From NCBI RefSeq assembly GCF_900142655.1, contig NZ_FRBQ01000002.1, forward strand, positions 566,918 to 630,917: 64,000 nucleotides of DNA, given 5' to 3'. Made by a program: the position numbers and the translations under genes. Shown here piece by piece: positions 29,301 through 38,118 of this stretch. The DNA comes from Phytopseudomonas punonensis (lineage in GTDB: Bacteria > Pseudomonadota > Gammaproteobacteria > Pseudomonadales > Pseudomonadaceae). Numbering within the stretch: position 1 is the stretch's first letter; each line of letters begins with the position of its first letter. Under the pieces are notes generated by a model. It was not told the origin of the DNA. It searched no databases and saw only the letters and a list, made by a program, of their open reading frames with translations.

Positions 29301-29769
29301 GCGCAAGGACCGCAGCTACAAGTGGCACCGCCTGCTGAGGCCCTGGGTCAGCCATGTGGCGGCGGCCACCTGCGGGCATCCGCTGACCACGCTGCTGGTC
29401 GCCGAAGACGTGCGCCTGGCCTTCGCGCCGTTGAGTCAGGCCGACGGTCAACACCTGCTGCGCCAGTGGCTGGAGGCCTATCTCGCCGGCATGCAGGCGC
29501 CGCTGCCGGTGGCGATCAGAACGGTCGCGGCCTGGTTCGCCCAGCTCGATAAGGACGAGGATGAGGACAAGGCCATAGACGCCGCACGCAAGGTCTACGA
29601 AGGCGGCCACCTGGTTACGGGTGAAGTGCAGCAGAGCGCCAGCCTGGCCCGCCAGTACCCGGATTTCGACGCCTTGCTACGCGACGGCCAGTTCGCCCAC
29701 TGGGGCGCCGTGCTCTACCAGTCGCTGCTCGATGCCGAGATCACCGAACTCAAGGATGACCAGCCATGA
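26320..29769 (+). CDS. recC: Exodeoxyribonuclease V gamma subunit RecC
   Basis: 1149 residues. N-terminal inactive SF1 helicase domains (opening LIVIHGNRLEELRALAVEWM) and a C-terminal degenerate nuclease-like domain. RecC recognises Chi and splits the duplex in the RecBCD complex, which processes double-strand ends for RecA loading and destroys foreign linear DNA. It overlaps recB by 4 bases (ATGA). Confidence 0.97.
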   Translation: MSALNPGLIVIHGNRLEELRALAVEWMRRYPLRPLENEVLLVQSNGIAQWLKLALAEQEGCGIAAATDVSLPARFLWQAYRTVLGSEAIPQQSPLDKAPLTWRLMRLLPSLLDEPCFAPLRRFLADDADLRKRHQLAERLADLFDQYQVYRADWLADWADGHDQLRNARGGVKPLDESALWQPLLWRTLLADVGEEHLSQSRAGVHPRFVAKLAEMDSPPRGLPRRVTVFGISSLPAQMLEALAAMARFTQVMLYVHNPSQHHWGDIVEDKDLLRHEYRRQKRKAGGQAGQVGQLGLFDVEELHQHGQPLLASWGKQGRDYINLLDQYDEPQRYREQFERIDLFSAMDEGSLLGQLHNDILDLRPVEESRTHWPAVDPARDHSLRFHVAHSAQREVEVLHDQLLAAFSADPTLRPRDIIVMVPDVNTYAAHIRAVFGQFGSDDPRFIPFTLADQGLRGKEPLVIALEHLLRLPDSRFSVSEILDLLDVAAVRARFAITEDQLPLLRRWLEGAGVRWGLDAEQREGLGLGAGLEQNSWRFGLRRMLLGYAVGGAGARAGIEPYDEIGGLDAALIGPLTRLLDMLDIHCDSLAEALLPVTWGERLRALLDDFFLPQDERDEVLRNQAQDALESWLELCDAATLEEALPLAVVREAWLGGLDQGGLSQRFMAGAVNVCTLMPMRAIPFRHLCLLGMNDGDYPRSQAPLDFDLMGGDYRPGDRSRREDDRYLLLEALLAVRERLYISWVGRSIRDNTERPPSVLIGQLRDHLASAWRLAGGGDLLHALTTEHPLQPFSRRYFSGDGPLFSYVHEWAASHRAPLAQANEQPLGAFVVDDALNLETLQRFLRDPVKQFFTARLKVHLDEAEQAELDAEPFALDGLQRYQIQQALLQAAALALQENQPVDAALERAARRIQRSGLLPVAGFGERLRVQLLEPLPAQLQGYAALLARWPERLPSPIRLSFAHAGLVLEDWLGDLHANGDALARLELQPGGLKRKDRSYKWHRLLRPWVSHVAAATCGHPLTTLLVAEDVRLAFAPLSQADGQHLLRQWLEAYLAGMQAPLPVAIRTVAAWFAQLDKDEDEDKAIDAARKVYEGGHLVTGEVQQSASLARQYPDFDALLRDGQFAHWGAVLYQSLLDAEITELKDDQP

Positions 29770-32700
29770 GCCAGCAGACACGCCCGCTGGCGCTCAGTTT
29801 CCCGCTGCACGGCAGCCGCCTGATCGAGGCCAGCGCCGGTACCGGCAAGACCTACACCATCTCGGCGCTGTACCTGCGCCTGATCCTGCGTCACGGTGGC
29901 GAAGCGGCCTTCCGCGAGCCGCTGCTGCCGCCGCAGATTCTGGTGGTGACCTTTACCGATGCCGCCACCCGGGAACTGCGGGATCGCATTCGCGCGCGCC
30001 TGGTGGAGGCCGCCACGGCATTTCGCGGGGATGCCGAAGGCGATGCCTTGCTGGCCACCCTCAAGGCCGACTTCGCCTCCGCCGAATGGCCCGAGTGCGC
30101 TCGGCGCCTGGAGCTGGCAGCGCAGTGGATGGACGAGGCGGCGGTGTCGACCATTCACGGCTGGTGCCAGCGCATGCTGCGCGAGCACGCCTTCGACAGC
30201 GGCAGCCTGTTCAGCCAGACCCTGGAAACCGATCACAGTGAGCTGCTCGCCGAAGTGGTGCGCGACTATTGGCGCCAGCACTGCTACCCGCTGCAGGGCC
30301 TGGCTCTTGAGTGGGTGGCGGAGAACTGGGGCACGCCGGACGAGCTGGGCCAGCGGATCCGCTCGCTGCTGGGCGAACAGGACGACGGCGCTGGCCTGGC
30401 GTTGGGCGATCTGCTCGATGGCACCCTGCGCGACCGCCAGCGCGCGCTCAATGCCCTCAAGGAACCCTGGGGCGCCTGGGCCGATGCCCTGCAGGGCCTG
30501 CTCGACCAGGCCGCGGCGCAGAAACAGGTCGATGCCCGCAAGCTGCAGGCGCGCTACTACAAGCCCTGGCTCGACAAGCTGCGCGCCTGGGCCCATGGCG
30601 ATGACGAGGTGCTGGATATCGGCACCGGTTTCACCCGCCTGACTCCAGATGGCCTGGCCGAGGCCTGGAAGGTCGGTGCGCCGCCCGCGCACCCGGCATT
30701 GCACGCCATGGCCACGCTCAAGGCTGAGCTCGATGCGCTGCCTGCACCGAACGATGCCGCGTTGCGCCATGCTGCCGCCTGGATTCGCCAGCGCTTCGAC
30801 CGCGAGAAACGCCAGCGCGCCGAGATGGGCTTCGACGACATGCTCAGCCGCCTGGACGACGCCCTGCAGGGTGACAGCGGCCCGCGCCTGGCCGAGGTGA
30901 TTCGCCAGCAGTTCCCGGTGGCGCTGATCGACGAATTCCAGGACACCGATCCACTGCAGTACCGTATTTTCGACACCCTCTATCAGGTCGAGGCGAATCG
31001 CGACGACTGCGGCCTGTTCATGATCGGCGATCCCAAGCAGGCCATCTATTCGTTCCGCGGCGCAGACATTCACACCTATCTGCGTGCCCGCCGGGCCACC
31101 GCCGGGCGGCATTACAACCTGGACACCAACTTCCGCTCCAGCGAGCCGATGGTGGCCGCGGTCAACGGCTTGTTCGGGCTGGCCGAGGCCAGGGAGGACG
31201 GGCAGGGCGCCTTTCTGCTGCGCGACGACCTGCCGTTCATCCCGGTCGGTGCCCAGGGCCGCAAGGAGGTCTGGACGGTCGAGGGTCAGGTGCAGCCGGC
31301 GCTCAACCTCTGGCACCTGCCCAGCGAGGAGGCCATTGCCAAAGGCCGATATCTGGACGCCCTGGCGGCCAGCGCGGCGAGCGAGATCGTCCGCCTGCTG
31401 GTGCTTGGCCAGCAGCAGCGCGCCGGCTTTCTCCAGGGCGATACGCTGACGGCCCTGCGGCCCAGCGATATCGCCGTGCTGGTGCGCGATTTCAAGGAAG
31501 CCCAGGCGATTCGTGGCGAGCTGGCGGCCCGCGGCGTACGCAGCGTGTACCTGTCCGACAAGGACTCGGTGTTCGCCACCGTGGAAGCCCATGACCTGCT
31601 GCTGTGGCTGCGCGCCTGCGCCGAGCCCGATCAGGACCGCCCGCTGCGTGCTGCGCTGGCCAGTTCGACCCTGGGCCTGAGCCTCGCCGAGCTGGAGCAA
31701 CTGAACCTCGACGAGCGCTTCTGGGAGGCGCGGGTCATGCAGTTCCGTGGCTACCGCCAGCGCTGGCAGCGCCAGGGCGTGCTGCCGATGCTGCGCCAGT
31801 TGCTGCAGGATTTCGGCCTGCCGCAACGGCTGATGAGCCGCCCCGATGGCGAGCGGCTGCTAACCAATCTGCTGCACCTGGCCGAAATGCTGCAGCTGGC
31901 CGCCGCCGAGCTGGATGGCGAGCTGGCGCTGATCCGCCATCTGGGCGAGTGCCTGGCCGGGCGCGGTCAGGCCGCCGAGGAGCAGGTGCTGCGCCTGGAA
32001 AGCGACGACGCCCTGGTGCGCGTGGTGACCATCCACAAATCCAAGGGCCTGGAATACCCCCTGGTATTCCTGCCCTTTATCTGTTCATTCCGTCCGCTGG
32101 ACGACAAGAAGCCGGTGCAGGTGCACGACGGCGAACGCCGCCGCCTGCTGCTCGAGCCCGATGAAGAGAGCCTGGCGCAGGCCGAGCAGGAGCGCCTCGG
32201 CGAAGACCTGCGCTTGCTCTACGTGGCGCTGACCCGGGCGCGGCACGCCTGCTGGCTGGGGGTGGCGGACCTGAAGATCGGTACCGCCAAGACCTCGCGC
32301 CTGTACCAGAGCGCCCTGGGTTACCTGCTCGGCGCGGGTCAGCCCCTGGCGCAGAGCGTGCAACTGGTCGAATGGCTGAGCCCGCTGGCTGATCCACCGC
32401 GCTGCGTGGCGTTGCCTGCGCCCGAGGCCAGCGAGCAGACGTATCGCGCCCAGGATGCCGATGCTTTCGAGCCCCATTGGCGCACGCCAGCACGGCGCGC
32501 CGCCGAGCATTGGTGGATCGCCTCCTACAGCGCCTTGCGCATGGAGGAGGGCGAGAGCCGCGTGATCGACCGCCACGATGACGTCTCGCCGAACAGTTCG
32601 GCCGTGCAGATCGCCAGCGACGATGAGGATCCGGCCCTGGCGCTGGAGCAGATACCGGTTTCGGCCCAGGGCCTGCATCGCTTTCCCCGCGGGCCGAACC

Positions 32701-33401
32701 CCGGCACCTTCCTCCACGGCCTGCTGGAAATCGCCGCCGCCGAAGGCTTCGCGGCCATGGCGGCGGCGCCGGAGGTGCTGCGTGAGCACCTGGCGCGACG
32801 CTGCCAGCGGCGCGGCCTGCAGATCTGGATCGAACCATTATGGTTGTGGCTGCAGGGCCTGCTGGTGCAGCCCATGGCGCTTGGCAATGGCCAGTCTGTG
32901 AGCCTGGCGACCATTGGCGAATACCAGGCAGAGCTGGAGTTCTGGTTCGAGGCCTCGCGCGTCGACGTGCTGCGTCTGGATGCCCTGGTGCAGCATTTCG
33001 AGATGCCGGGCGTGGCGCGGCCGCAGCTCAGCCCGGACACCCTCAACGGCATGTTCAAGGGCTTTATCGACCTGGTGTTCGAACATGAGGGCCGCTACTA
33101 CGTGGTCGACTACAAGTCCAATTGGCTGGGCGCCGACGAGCAGGCCTACACCAGCGAGGCCATGAGCGCCGCTGTGGCCAGCCACCGTTACGACCTGCAA
33201 TACGTACTCTACGTGCTGGCCCTGCACCGCCACCTGCGCCTGCGTTTGGCCGATTATGACTACGACACCCATATGGGCGGCGCGCTGTACCTGTTTCTGC
33301 GTGCACCGGGCGCCGGGCAGTACCTGGCGCGCCCTGAGCGGGCGCTGATCGAACGGTTGGATGCGCTGTTTCTCGGCGAGCCGGTGGAGGACCTGGCATG
33401 A
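29766..33401 (+). CDS. recB: Exodeoxyribonuclease V beta subunit RecB
   Basis: 1211 residues. Walker A at about residue 22 (EASAGTGKTYTIS), helicase motifs FTDAATRELRDRI, LIDEFQDTDPLQY, GDPKQAIYSFRGAD and LYVALTRARHACW, and the nuclease motif VDYKSN near residue 1110. It is the 3'-5' helicase and the only nuclease of RecBCD. 4-bp overlaps on both sides ensure stoichiometric translation with recC and recD. Confidence 0.98.
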   Translation: MSQQTRPLALSFPLHGSRLIEASAGTGKTYTISALYLRLILRHGGEAAFREPLLPPQILVVTFTDAATRELRDRIRARLVEAATAFRGDAEGDALLATLKADFASAEWPECARRLELAAQWMDEAAVSTIHGWCQRMLREHAFDSGSLFSQTLETDHSELLAEVVRDYWRQHCYPLQGLALEWVAENWGTPDELGQRIRSLLGEQDDGAGLALGDLLDGTLRDRQRALNALKEPWGAWADALQGLLDQAAAQKQVDARKLQARYYKPWLDKLRAWAHGDDEVLDIGTGFTRLTPDGLAEAWKVGAPPAHPALHAMATLKAELDALPAPNDAALRHAAAWIRQRFDREKRQRAEMGFDDMLSRLDDALQGDSGPRLAEVIRQQFPVALIDEFQDTDPLQYRIFDTLYQVEANRDDCGLFMIGDPKQAIYSFRGADIHTYLRARRATAGRHYNLDTNFRSSEPMVAAVNGLFGLAEAREDGQGAFLLRDDLPFIPVGAQGRKEVWTVEGQVQPALNLWHLPSEEAIAKGRYLDALAASAASEIVRLLVLGQQQRAGFLQGDTLTALRPSDIAVLVRDFKEAQAIRGELAARGVRSVYLSDKDSVFATVEAHDLLLWLRACAEPDQDRPLRAALASSTLGLSLAELEQLNLDERFWEARVMQFRGYRQRWQRQGVLPMLRQLLQDFGLPQRLMSRPDGERLLTNLLHLAEMLQLAAAELDGELALIRHLGECLAGRGQAAEEQVLRLESDDALVRVVTIHKSKGLEYPLVFLPFICSFRPLDDKKPVQVHDGERRRLLLEPDEESLAQAEQERLGEDLRLLYVALTRARHACWLGVADLKIGTAKTSRLYQSALGYLLGAGQPLAQSVQLVEWLSPLADPPRCVALPAPEASEQTYRAQDADAFEPHWRTPARRAAEHWWIASYSALRMEEGESRVIDRHDDVSPNSSAVQIASDDEDPALALEQIPVSAQGLHRFPRGPNPGTFLHGLLEIAAAEGFAAMAAAPEVLREHLARRCQRRGLQIWIEPLWLWLQGLLVQPMALGNGQSVSLATIGEYQAELEFWFEASRVDVLRLDALVQHFEMPGVARPQLSPDTLNGMFKGFIDLVFEHEGRYYVVDYKSNWLGADEQAYTSEAMSAAVASHRYDLQYVLYVLALHRHLRLRLADYDYDTHMGGALYLFLRAPGAGQYLARPERALIERLDALFLGEPVEDLA

Positions 33402-35434
33402 CGCCAATGCTGCAAGATCGCGACACATTGTTCGAACTGCTGGCGGCCTGGAGTGAACGTGGCTGGCTGCGCGAGCTGGATCGTACCCTGGCGCATTTTT
33501 TTGCCGACCTCGACCCCCAGGCATCGCCCTTGCTGTTGCTGGCAGCGGCGTTGGCCAGCCATCAACTGGGCCAGGGCCACGTGTGCCTCGACCTGCAGAC
33601 CACCCTGGCCGACCCGGACTCGGCGCTGTCGCTGCCGCCGGAAGGTGAGGATGCCGAGGGCGTCAGCCTGTTGCCGTCCGAGGTGCTGGCCGGGCTGAGC
33701 ACGGACGCCTGGCTGGCGGCCTGCGCCCATAGCGCGCTGCTCGAAGATGCCGAGGATGAGACCGCGCCGCTGGTGCTGCGTGGCACCTGCCTGTACCTGC
33801 GCCGTTACTGGGAGTACGAACGCAGCGTCGCCGAGGATATTGGGCAGCGCTTGCAGGGTGCAGCGGACGCGCCGATGGATCTGGCCGAACGCCTGGCGGT
33901 GCTGTTTCCCGAGCCTTTGGAGCTGGGTGGGCAGCGCCTCACCGACTGGCAGAAACTGGCCTGCGCCCTGGCGGCGCGGGGGCGCTTCACCCTGATCACC
34001 GGCGGCCCCGGCACCGGCAAGACCACCACCGTGGTGCGTCTGCTGGCGCTGCTGCAGGCTGCCGCCCTGGATCGCGGTGCGCCGTTGCGTCTGAGCCTGG
34101 CGGCGCCTACCGGCAAGGCCGCCGCACGGTTGACCGAGTCCATCGGCGCCCAGGTGGCGACCCTGCCGGTCAGCGAGGCGGTGCGCGGGCAGATCCCCAG
34201 CACGGTCACCACCCTGCACCGGTTGCTGGGCAGTCGGCCACACAGCCGCCACTTTCGTCATCACGCCGCCAACCCGTTGCCATTGGACGTGCTGGTGGTC
34301 GACGAAGCCTCGATGATCGACCTGGAAATGATGGCCAACCTGCTCGATGCCTTGCCGCTGCATGCGCGGCTGATCCTGCTGGGTGACAAGGATCAACTGG
34401 CCTCGGTGGAGGCTGGTGCGGTGCTCGGTGACCTGTGTCGCGATGCCGAAGCCGGCGGCTATAGCGAAGCCACCCGCGCCTGGCTGGCGCAGCACACCGG
34501 CGAGCGCATCGAGGGGCCTGAATTGCTGCCGGGCGAGCAGGCGCTGTCCCAGCATATCGTCATGCTTCGCCATTCCCGGCGCTTCGCCGGGGGCTCCGGT
34601 ATCGGCCGGCTGGCCCTGGCGGTGAATCGTGGCGCGGCCATGGAGGCTCGCGAGGTGCTGGCCGCTGGCGGCGCGGATCTGCACCAGTTGCGCCTGACCG
34701 GCGAGCAGGATCGCGCCTTCGAACGCTTGCTGCTCGATGGCTTGCCAGGCGGCGAAGGACGCCCGGTGGGCTATGTCGATTACCTGAACATTCTCCACCA
34801 GCAGCGCCCGGGGGTGAACGATGGCGAGCAGCGCTGGAATGCCTGGGCCGCCGACGTGCTGGCGGCCTTCGACCGCTTTCAGTTGCTATGCGCCGTGCGC
34901 AAGGGGCCTTGGGGCGTCGAGGCGCTCAACGGGCGTATCGCCCATGCCCTGCTGCAGCGTGGGCTGATCGAGCAGGAACACGGCTGGTACGAAGGGCGCC
35001 CGGTGCTGGTCACCCGCAATGACTATGGCCTGGGGCTGATGAATGGCGATATCGGTATCGCCCTGCGCCTGCCCGAGCCGGCCCTGGAGGCGGGTGGCCC
35101 GATGCGCCTGGCGCTACGGGTGGTGTTCCCGCGCAATGACGGCACGGGTGAGCTGCGCTCGATTCTGCCCAGTCGCCTCGGCGCCGTGGAAACCGTGTTC
35201 GCCATGACAGTGCACAAGTCCCAGGGCTCGGAGTTCGCCCATTGCGCCCTGGTGCTGCCGGACAGCCTCAACCCGGTGCTGACCAAGGAGCTGGTGTACA
35301 CCGGCATTACCCGCGCGCGGGATTGCTTCAGCCTGATCGAAAGCCGCGCCGGCATTTTCGAGGCAGCCATTGGGCGGCGAGTGGAAAGGCGTAGTGGGTT
35401 GTGGGAGCGGTTGGTTGGGGAGGCGCCGGAGTGA
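33398..35434 (+). CDS. recD: Exodeoxyribonuclease V alpha subunit RecD
   Basis: 678 residues. N-terminal RecD domain, Walker A at about residue 203 (TGGPGTGKTTTV), Walker B LVVDEASMIDLEMM, GDKDQLASVEAGAVLGDL and a C-terminal TVHKSQGSEF motif. It is the 5'-3' helicase of RecBCD. It overlaps the end of recB by 4 bases. Gene order recC-recB-recD is the pseudomonad order, lacking the ptrA of E. coli. A repeat cluster follows instead of a terminator. Confidence 0.98.
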   Translation: MTPMLQDRDTLFELLAAWSERGWLRELDRTLAHFFADLDPQASPLLLLAAALASHQLGQGHVCLDLQTTLADPDSALSLPPEGEDAEGVSLLPSEVLAGLSTDAWLAACAHSALLEDAEDETAPLVLRGTCLYLRRYWEYERSVAEDIGQRLQGAADAPMDLAERLAVLFPEPLELGGQRLTDWQKLACALAARGRFTLITGGPGTGKTTTVVRLLALLQAAALDRGAPLRLSLAAPTGKAAARLTESIGAQVATLPVSEAVRGQIPSTVTTLHRLLGSRPHSRHFRHHAANPLPLDVLVVDEASMIDLEMMANLLDALPLHARLILLGDKDQLASVEAGAVLGDLCRDAEAGGYSEATRAWLAQHTGERIEGPELLPGEQALSQHIVMLRHSRRFAGGSGIGRLALAVNRGAAMEAREVLAAGGADLHQLRLTGEQDRAFERLLLDGLPGGEGRPVGYVDYLNILHQQRPGVNDGEQRWNAWAADVLAAFDRFQLLCAVRKGPWGVEALNGRIAHALLQRGLIEQEHGWYEGRPVLVTRNDYGLGLMNGDIGIALRLPEPALEAGGPMRLALRVVFPRNDGTGELRSILPSRLGAVETVFAMTVHKSQGSEFAHCALVLPDSLNPVLTKELVYTGITRARDCFSLIESRAGIFEAAIGRRVERRSGLWERLVGEAPE

Positions 35435-35439
35435 TTTTG

Positions 35440-35575
35440 GTTGATGGGTTCGCATCCCATCTACATCTAACTGTAGGAGGGCGCCATGCGCCCGATTCGC
35501 GGGCATGGCCCGCTCCCACAGGATATGGAACTGGCCGCAACCGTAGCTCGTAGAATGGGTGCGAACCCATCAACC
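35440..35575. repeat. REP/inverted-repeat cluster after recD
   Basis: 35472-35520 is a head-to-head pair of REP-like units: TGTAGGAGGGCG-CCAT-GCGCCC and GCGGGC-ATG-GCCCGC-TCCCACA. Outside it, 35440-35461 (gatgggttcgcatcccatc) and 35543-35575 (tagctcgtagaatgggtgcg-aacccatc) are inverted relatives of each other and of the 2561-2590 repeat. The arrangement is nested around the convergent ends of recD and yceF. Confidence 0.65.
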
Positions 35576-35588
35576 AGCCCCGCTGAGT

Positions 35589-36167
35589 TCAGGGCACCTG
35601 CACGCCGACGCTGTCGAGCATCTCCACCAGGCGGATCAGCGGGAGGCCGATGAGGCTGTTGACGTCGCTGCCTTCGGTGCTGCGAAACAAACTGATGCCG
35701 AGCCCTTCGGCCTTGAAGCTGCCGGCACAGTCATAGGGCTCCTCTGCCAGCAGGTAGCGGGTGATCTGCTCGGCACCCAGGGTACGAAAGTGCACGGTAT
35801 AGGGCACACAGTCGACCTGGCAGGCACCGCTTTGGCTATCGAGCAGTGCCAGGCCGGTCAGGAAGGTGACGCTTTTTCCGCTGGCGGCGCTGAGCTGGGC
35901 ATGGGCACGTTCGAAGTCGTGGGGCTTGCCGAGCACCTGGCCGTCGAGCACCGCCACCTGGTCGGAACCGATTATCAGGTGTGCGGCGAATTGTCCCGCC
36001 AGCGCCTCGGCCTTTTGCCGGGCCAGGCGGCGCACCAGTTCTTCAGCCGGCTCGCTGGCCTGGCGAGATTCATCTATGCTCGGCGCGGCCCACTCGAAGG
36101 GCTGGCGCAGGCGGCTCAACAGCTCGCGGCGGTAGGGGGAACTGGAAGCGAGAACCAGGGGCAGCAT
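35589..36167 (-). CDS. yceF: Maf/YceF-type nucleoside triphosphate pyrophosphatase
   Basis: 192 residues from the ATG at 36167, which has GAGG at 9 bases; the ATG at 36173 would leave only 3 bases. Opening LPLVLASSSPYRRELLSRL, the base-contacting SIDES motif, GSDQV and GKPHDFERA are Maf hallmarks. The subgroup, beside yceD-rpmF, corresponds to YceF, which in E. coli hydrolyses 7-methyl-GTP to clear modified nucleotides. Divergent from yceD; convergent with recD. Confidence 0.88.
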   Translation of the reverse strand: MLPLVLASSSPYRRELLSRLRQPFEWAAPSIDESRQASEPAEELVRRLARQKAEALAGQFAAHLIIGSDQVAVLDGQVLGKPHDFERAHAQLSAASGKSVTFLTGLALLDSQSGACQVDCVPYTVHFRTLGAEQITRYLLAEEPYDCAGSFKAEGLGISLFRSTEGSDVNSLIGLPLIRLVEMLDSVGVQVP

Positions 36168-36240
36168 GGGCATTGACCTCGTGCGGAGCGAGCGGCTGAT
36201 TCTAGTCGTCGACAAAGCTGCCGGACAGGCGGAATTTCCT

Positions 36241-36269
36241 TTGACAGCGTGCGGTTGCCTCCATAGAAT
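36241..36269 (+). promoter_or_regulatory. Strong sigma-70 promoter of yceD-rpmF-plsX
   Basis: TTGACA (36241-36246), 17-bp spacer, TAGAAT (36264-36269). The expected start site at about 36276 is only 2-3 bases before the yceD ATG. Confidence 0.8.
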
Positions 36270-36278
36270 GCGGCGCCT

Positions 36279-36806
36279 ATGTCAAACGGCCCGATTCCAC
36301 CTCACGTTGATCCACGCAAACTCGCTGACCGCGGCGCCACCCTCGAGGGTGAATTGCCGTTAGCTGATTTGTCGAGGCTCTGCGACCCTCTCGCCGATAA
36401 TGGCGGCAACGTGCGTGCGAAGCTGAGCTTCGAGCGTGACGAGCGCCATGCTGTGGTCATTCACAGCCAGCTTGAGGTCGAAGTCAAGATGGTTTGCCAG
36501 CGGTGTCTGGATCAGGTCACCTTACCGATCCGCAGCGAGTGTGATTATGCTGTGGTGAAGGAGGGCGCGAATACCCAGTCCGTGCCGCAAGGCTATGACG
36601 TACTGGAAATGGGTGAAGATCCTCTGGATCTGTTGGCCTTGGTCGAGGATGAGCTGTTGCTCGCCTTGCCCATCGTGCCAATGCATGACCCGAAAGATTG
36701 CCAGCCGCCGGCGGGCCTTGATGAGCCTGAACCGAGCGAGGACGCGGTTACGCGGTCCAACCCGTTCAGTGTATTGGCACAGTTAAAGCGTGACCCAAAC
36801 GTTTAG
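36279..36806 (+). CDS. yceD: DUF177 protein YceD, 23S rRNA accumulation factor
   Basis: 175 residues beginning MSNGPIPPHVDPRKLADRG. DUF177 with a CxxC-like MVCQRCLDQV motif and a second Cys near 148 (KDCQPP). It precedes rpmF in nearly all bacteria. E. coli YceD and its plant relatives promote 23S rRNA accumulation or processing. No Shine-Dalgarno sequence precedes the ATG, and the promoter predicts an almost leaderless mRNA. Confidence 0.9.
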   Translation: MSNGPIPPHVDPRKLADRGATLEGELPLADLSRLCDPLADNGGNVRAKLSFERDERHAVVIHSQLEVEVKMVCQRCLDQVTLPIRSECDYAVVKEGANTQSVPQGYDVLEMGEDPLDLLALVEDELLLALPIVPMHDPKDCQPPAGLDEPEPSEDAVTRSNPFSVLAQLKRDPNV

Positions 36807-36818
36807 GAGTTAACTACT

Positions 36819-37001
36819 ATGGCTGTTCAGCAGAACAAAAAATCCCGTTCCGCCCGTGACATGCGTCGTTCGCATGACGCGCTCGAGGGTAACGCTCTGT
36901 CCGTTGAGAAGAGCACCGGTGAAGTTCACCTGCGCCACCACGTATCGCCGGAAGGCGTTTACCGTGGTCGCAAAGTGATCGACAAGGGCGCTGACGAGTA
37001 A
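36819..37001 (+). CDS. rpmF: 50S ribosomal protein L32
   Basis: 60 residues, starting [20 protein letters not shown]. It has no cysteines, so it is the zinc-independent form common in gammaproteobacteria. Begins 12 bases after yceD with AGGAG upstream. plsX starts 3 bases after its stop. Confidence 0.97.
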   Translation: MAVQQNKKSRSARDMRRSHDALEGNALSVEKSTGEVHLRHHVSPEGVYRGRKVIDKGADE

Positions 37002-37004
37002 ATC

Positions 37005-38021
37005 TTGTCCGCTCCGATCATCGCGATTGATGCAATGGGTGGGGACTTCGGTCCCCACTGCATTGTTCCAGCCAGCGTCGCCTGTCTGGCAGAGTTCCCC
37101 TCGTTACACCTGGTCCTTGTCGGCCAAGCCCCTCTGATTAAACAATTGCTCGCTGGTATTGCCGGTGTCGATTACGCGCGCCTGAAAATCGAGCATGCTG
37201 CCGAGTCTATCGATATGGGCGAGCGGCCAGGTCATGCCCTGCGTGGCAAGCCTGATTCATCCATGCGTGTGGCGCTCGAGCTGGTGCGCGATGGGCGTGC
37301 TCATGCCTGCGTGAGTGCCGGCAATACCGGTGCGCTGATGGCCTTGTCGCGGCATGTGCTCAAGACCCTGCCAGGTATCGACCGGCCGGCGATGATTGCT
37401 GCCATCCCGAGTCGCAATGGTGTTTGCCATTTGCTGGATCTAGGCGCCAACGTCGACTGCACGGCCGAGCATCTGTGTCAGTTCGCGATCATGGGTGCGG
37501 TAGCTGCAGAAGTGCAGGGCATGGCTGCGCCGCGCGTCGGTCTGCTCAACGTCGGCAGTGAAGAAACCAAGGGCAATCAACAGGTCAAGCAGGCTGCTGC
37601 GTTACTCGAAGGTATCGAAGGGCTCAACTATGTAGGCTTCGTCGAGGGTGACGGGCTGTATCGCGGCGAAGCCGATGTGCTTGTCTGCGATGGTTTTGTC
37701 GGCAACGTGCTGCTCAAATCCAGCGAAGGATTGGTGACGATGATCGTGTCGCGGCTCGAGGCGCTGTTTCGCAGCACGCTGCTGGGGCGTTTGGCGGGGC
37801 TGCTGGCGTTGCCGCTGCTGCGCCGGTTACGCAGTGAGTTGGCACCTGCGCGGCACAATGGCGCGAGTTTTCTGGGCTTGCAGGGCATCGTGGTGAAGAG
37901 TCACGGCAGTGCCGGGCCGGATGGTATAAAGAGCGCCATTCGCCGGGCGATGACCGACGTGCAGCAGGATTTGCCGCAGCGACTGAGTGGTCGGATTGAG
38001 CACTTGCTCCGTAATATGTGA
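37005..38021 (+). CDS. plsX: Phosphate acyltransferase PlsX (TTG start)
   Basis: 338 residues. The TTG at 37005, 3 bases after the rpmF stop, is the only start that keeps the conserved N-terminus [15 protein letters not shown]; no ATG or GTG lies at the right place. Conserved [42 protein letters not shown] and [10 protein letters not shown]. It makes acyl-phosphate from acyl-ACP for phospholipid synthesis. Starting on a weak codon next to rpmF, it is probably translated through coupling. Confidence 0.96.
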   Translation: MSAPIIAIDAMGGDFGPHCIVPASVACLAEFPSLHLVLVGQAPLIKQLLAGIAGVDYARLKIEHAAESIDMGERPGHALRGKPDSSMRVALELVRDGRAHACVSAGNTGALMALSRHVLKTLPGIDRPAMIAAIPSRNGVCHLLDLGANVDCTAEHLCQFAIMGAVAAEVQGMAAPRVGLLNVGSEETKGNQQVKQAAALLEGIEGLNYVGFVEGDGLYRGEADVLVCDGFVGNVLLKSSEGLVTMIVSRLEALFRSTLLGRLAGLLALPLLRRLRSELAPARHNGASFLGLQGIVVKSHGSAGPDGIKSAIRRAMTDVQQDLPQRLSGRIEHLLRNM

Positions 38022-38118
38022 CCACTTGGGATGGGCAGCCATCCAAAATTTCAGTTTTCGAGCGCTTGCCAGTGGTGGGCGTTAATTTCGACGAGAAGAT
38101 CACTAAGGGAACCGTTCA

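Noticed and set aside
29715..31826. 703-codon open frame antisense to recC/recB
   Set aside because: Mirror of a GC-rich recB codon pattern; translated residues are low-complexity and match no family, while recB motifs are intact.
33260..34798. 512-codon open frame antisense to recD
   Set aside because: It mirrors the codon bias of recB/recD and has no domain, start signal or operon context.
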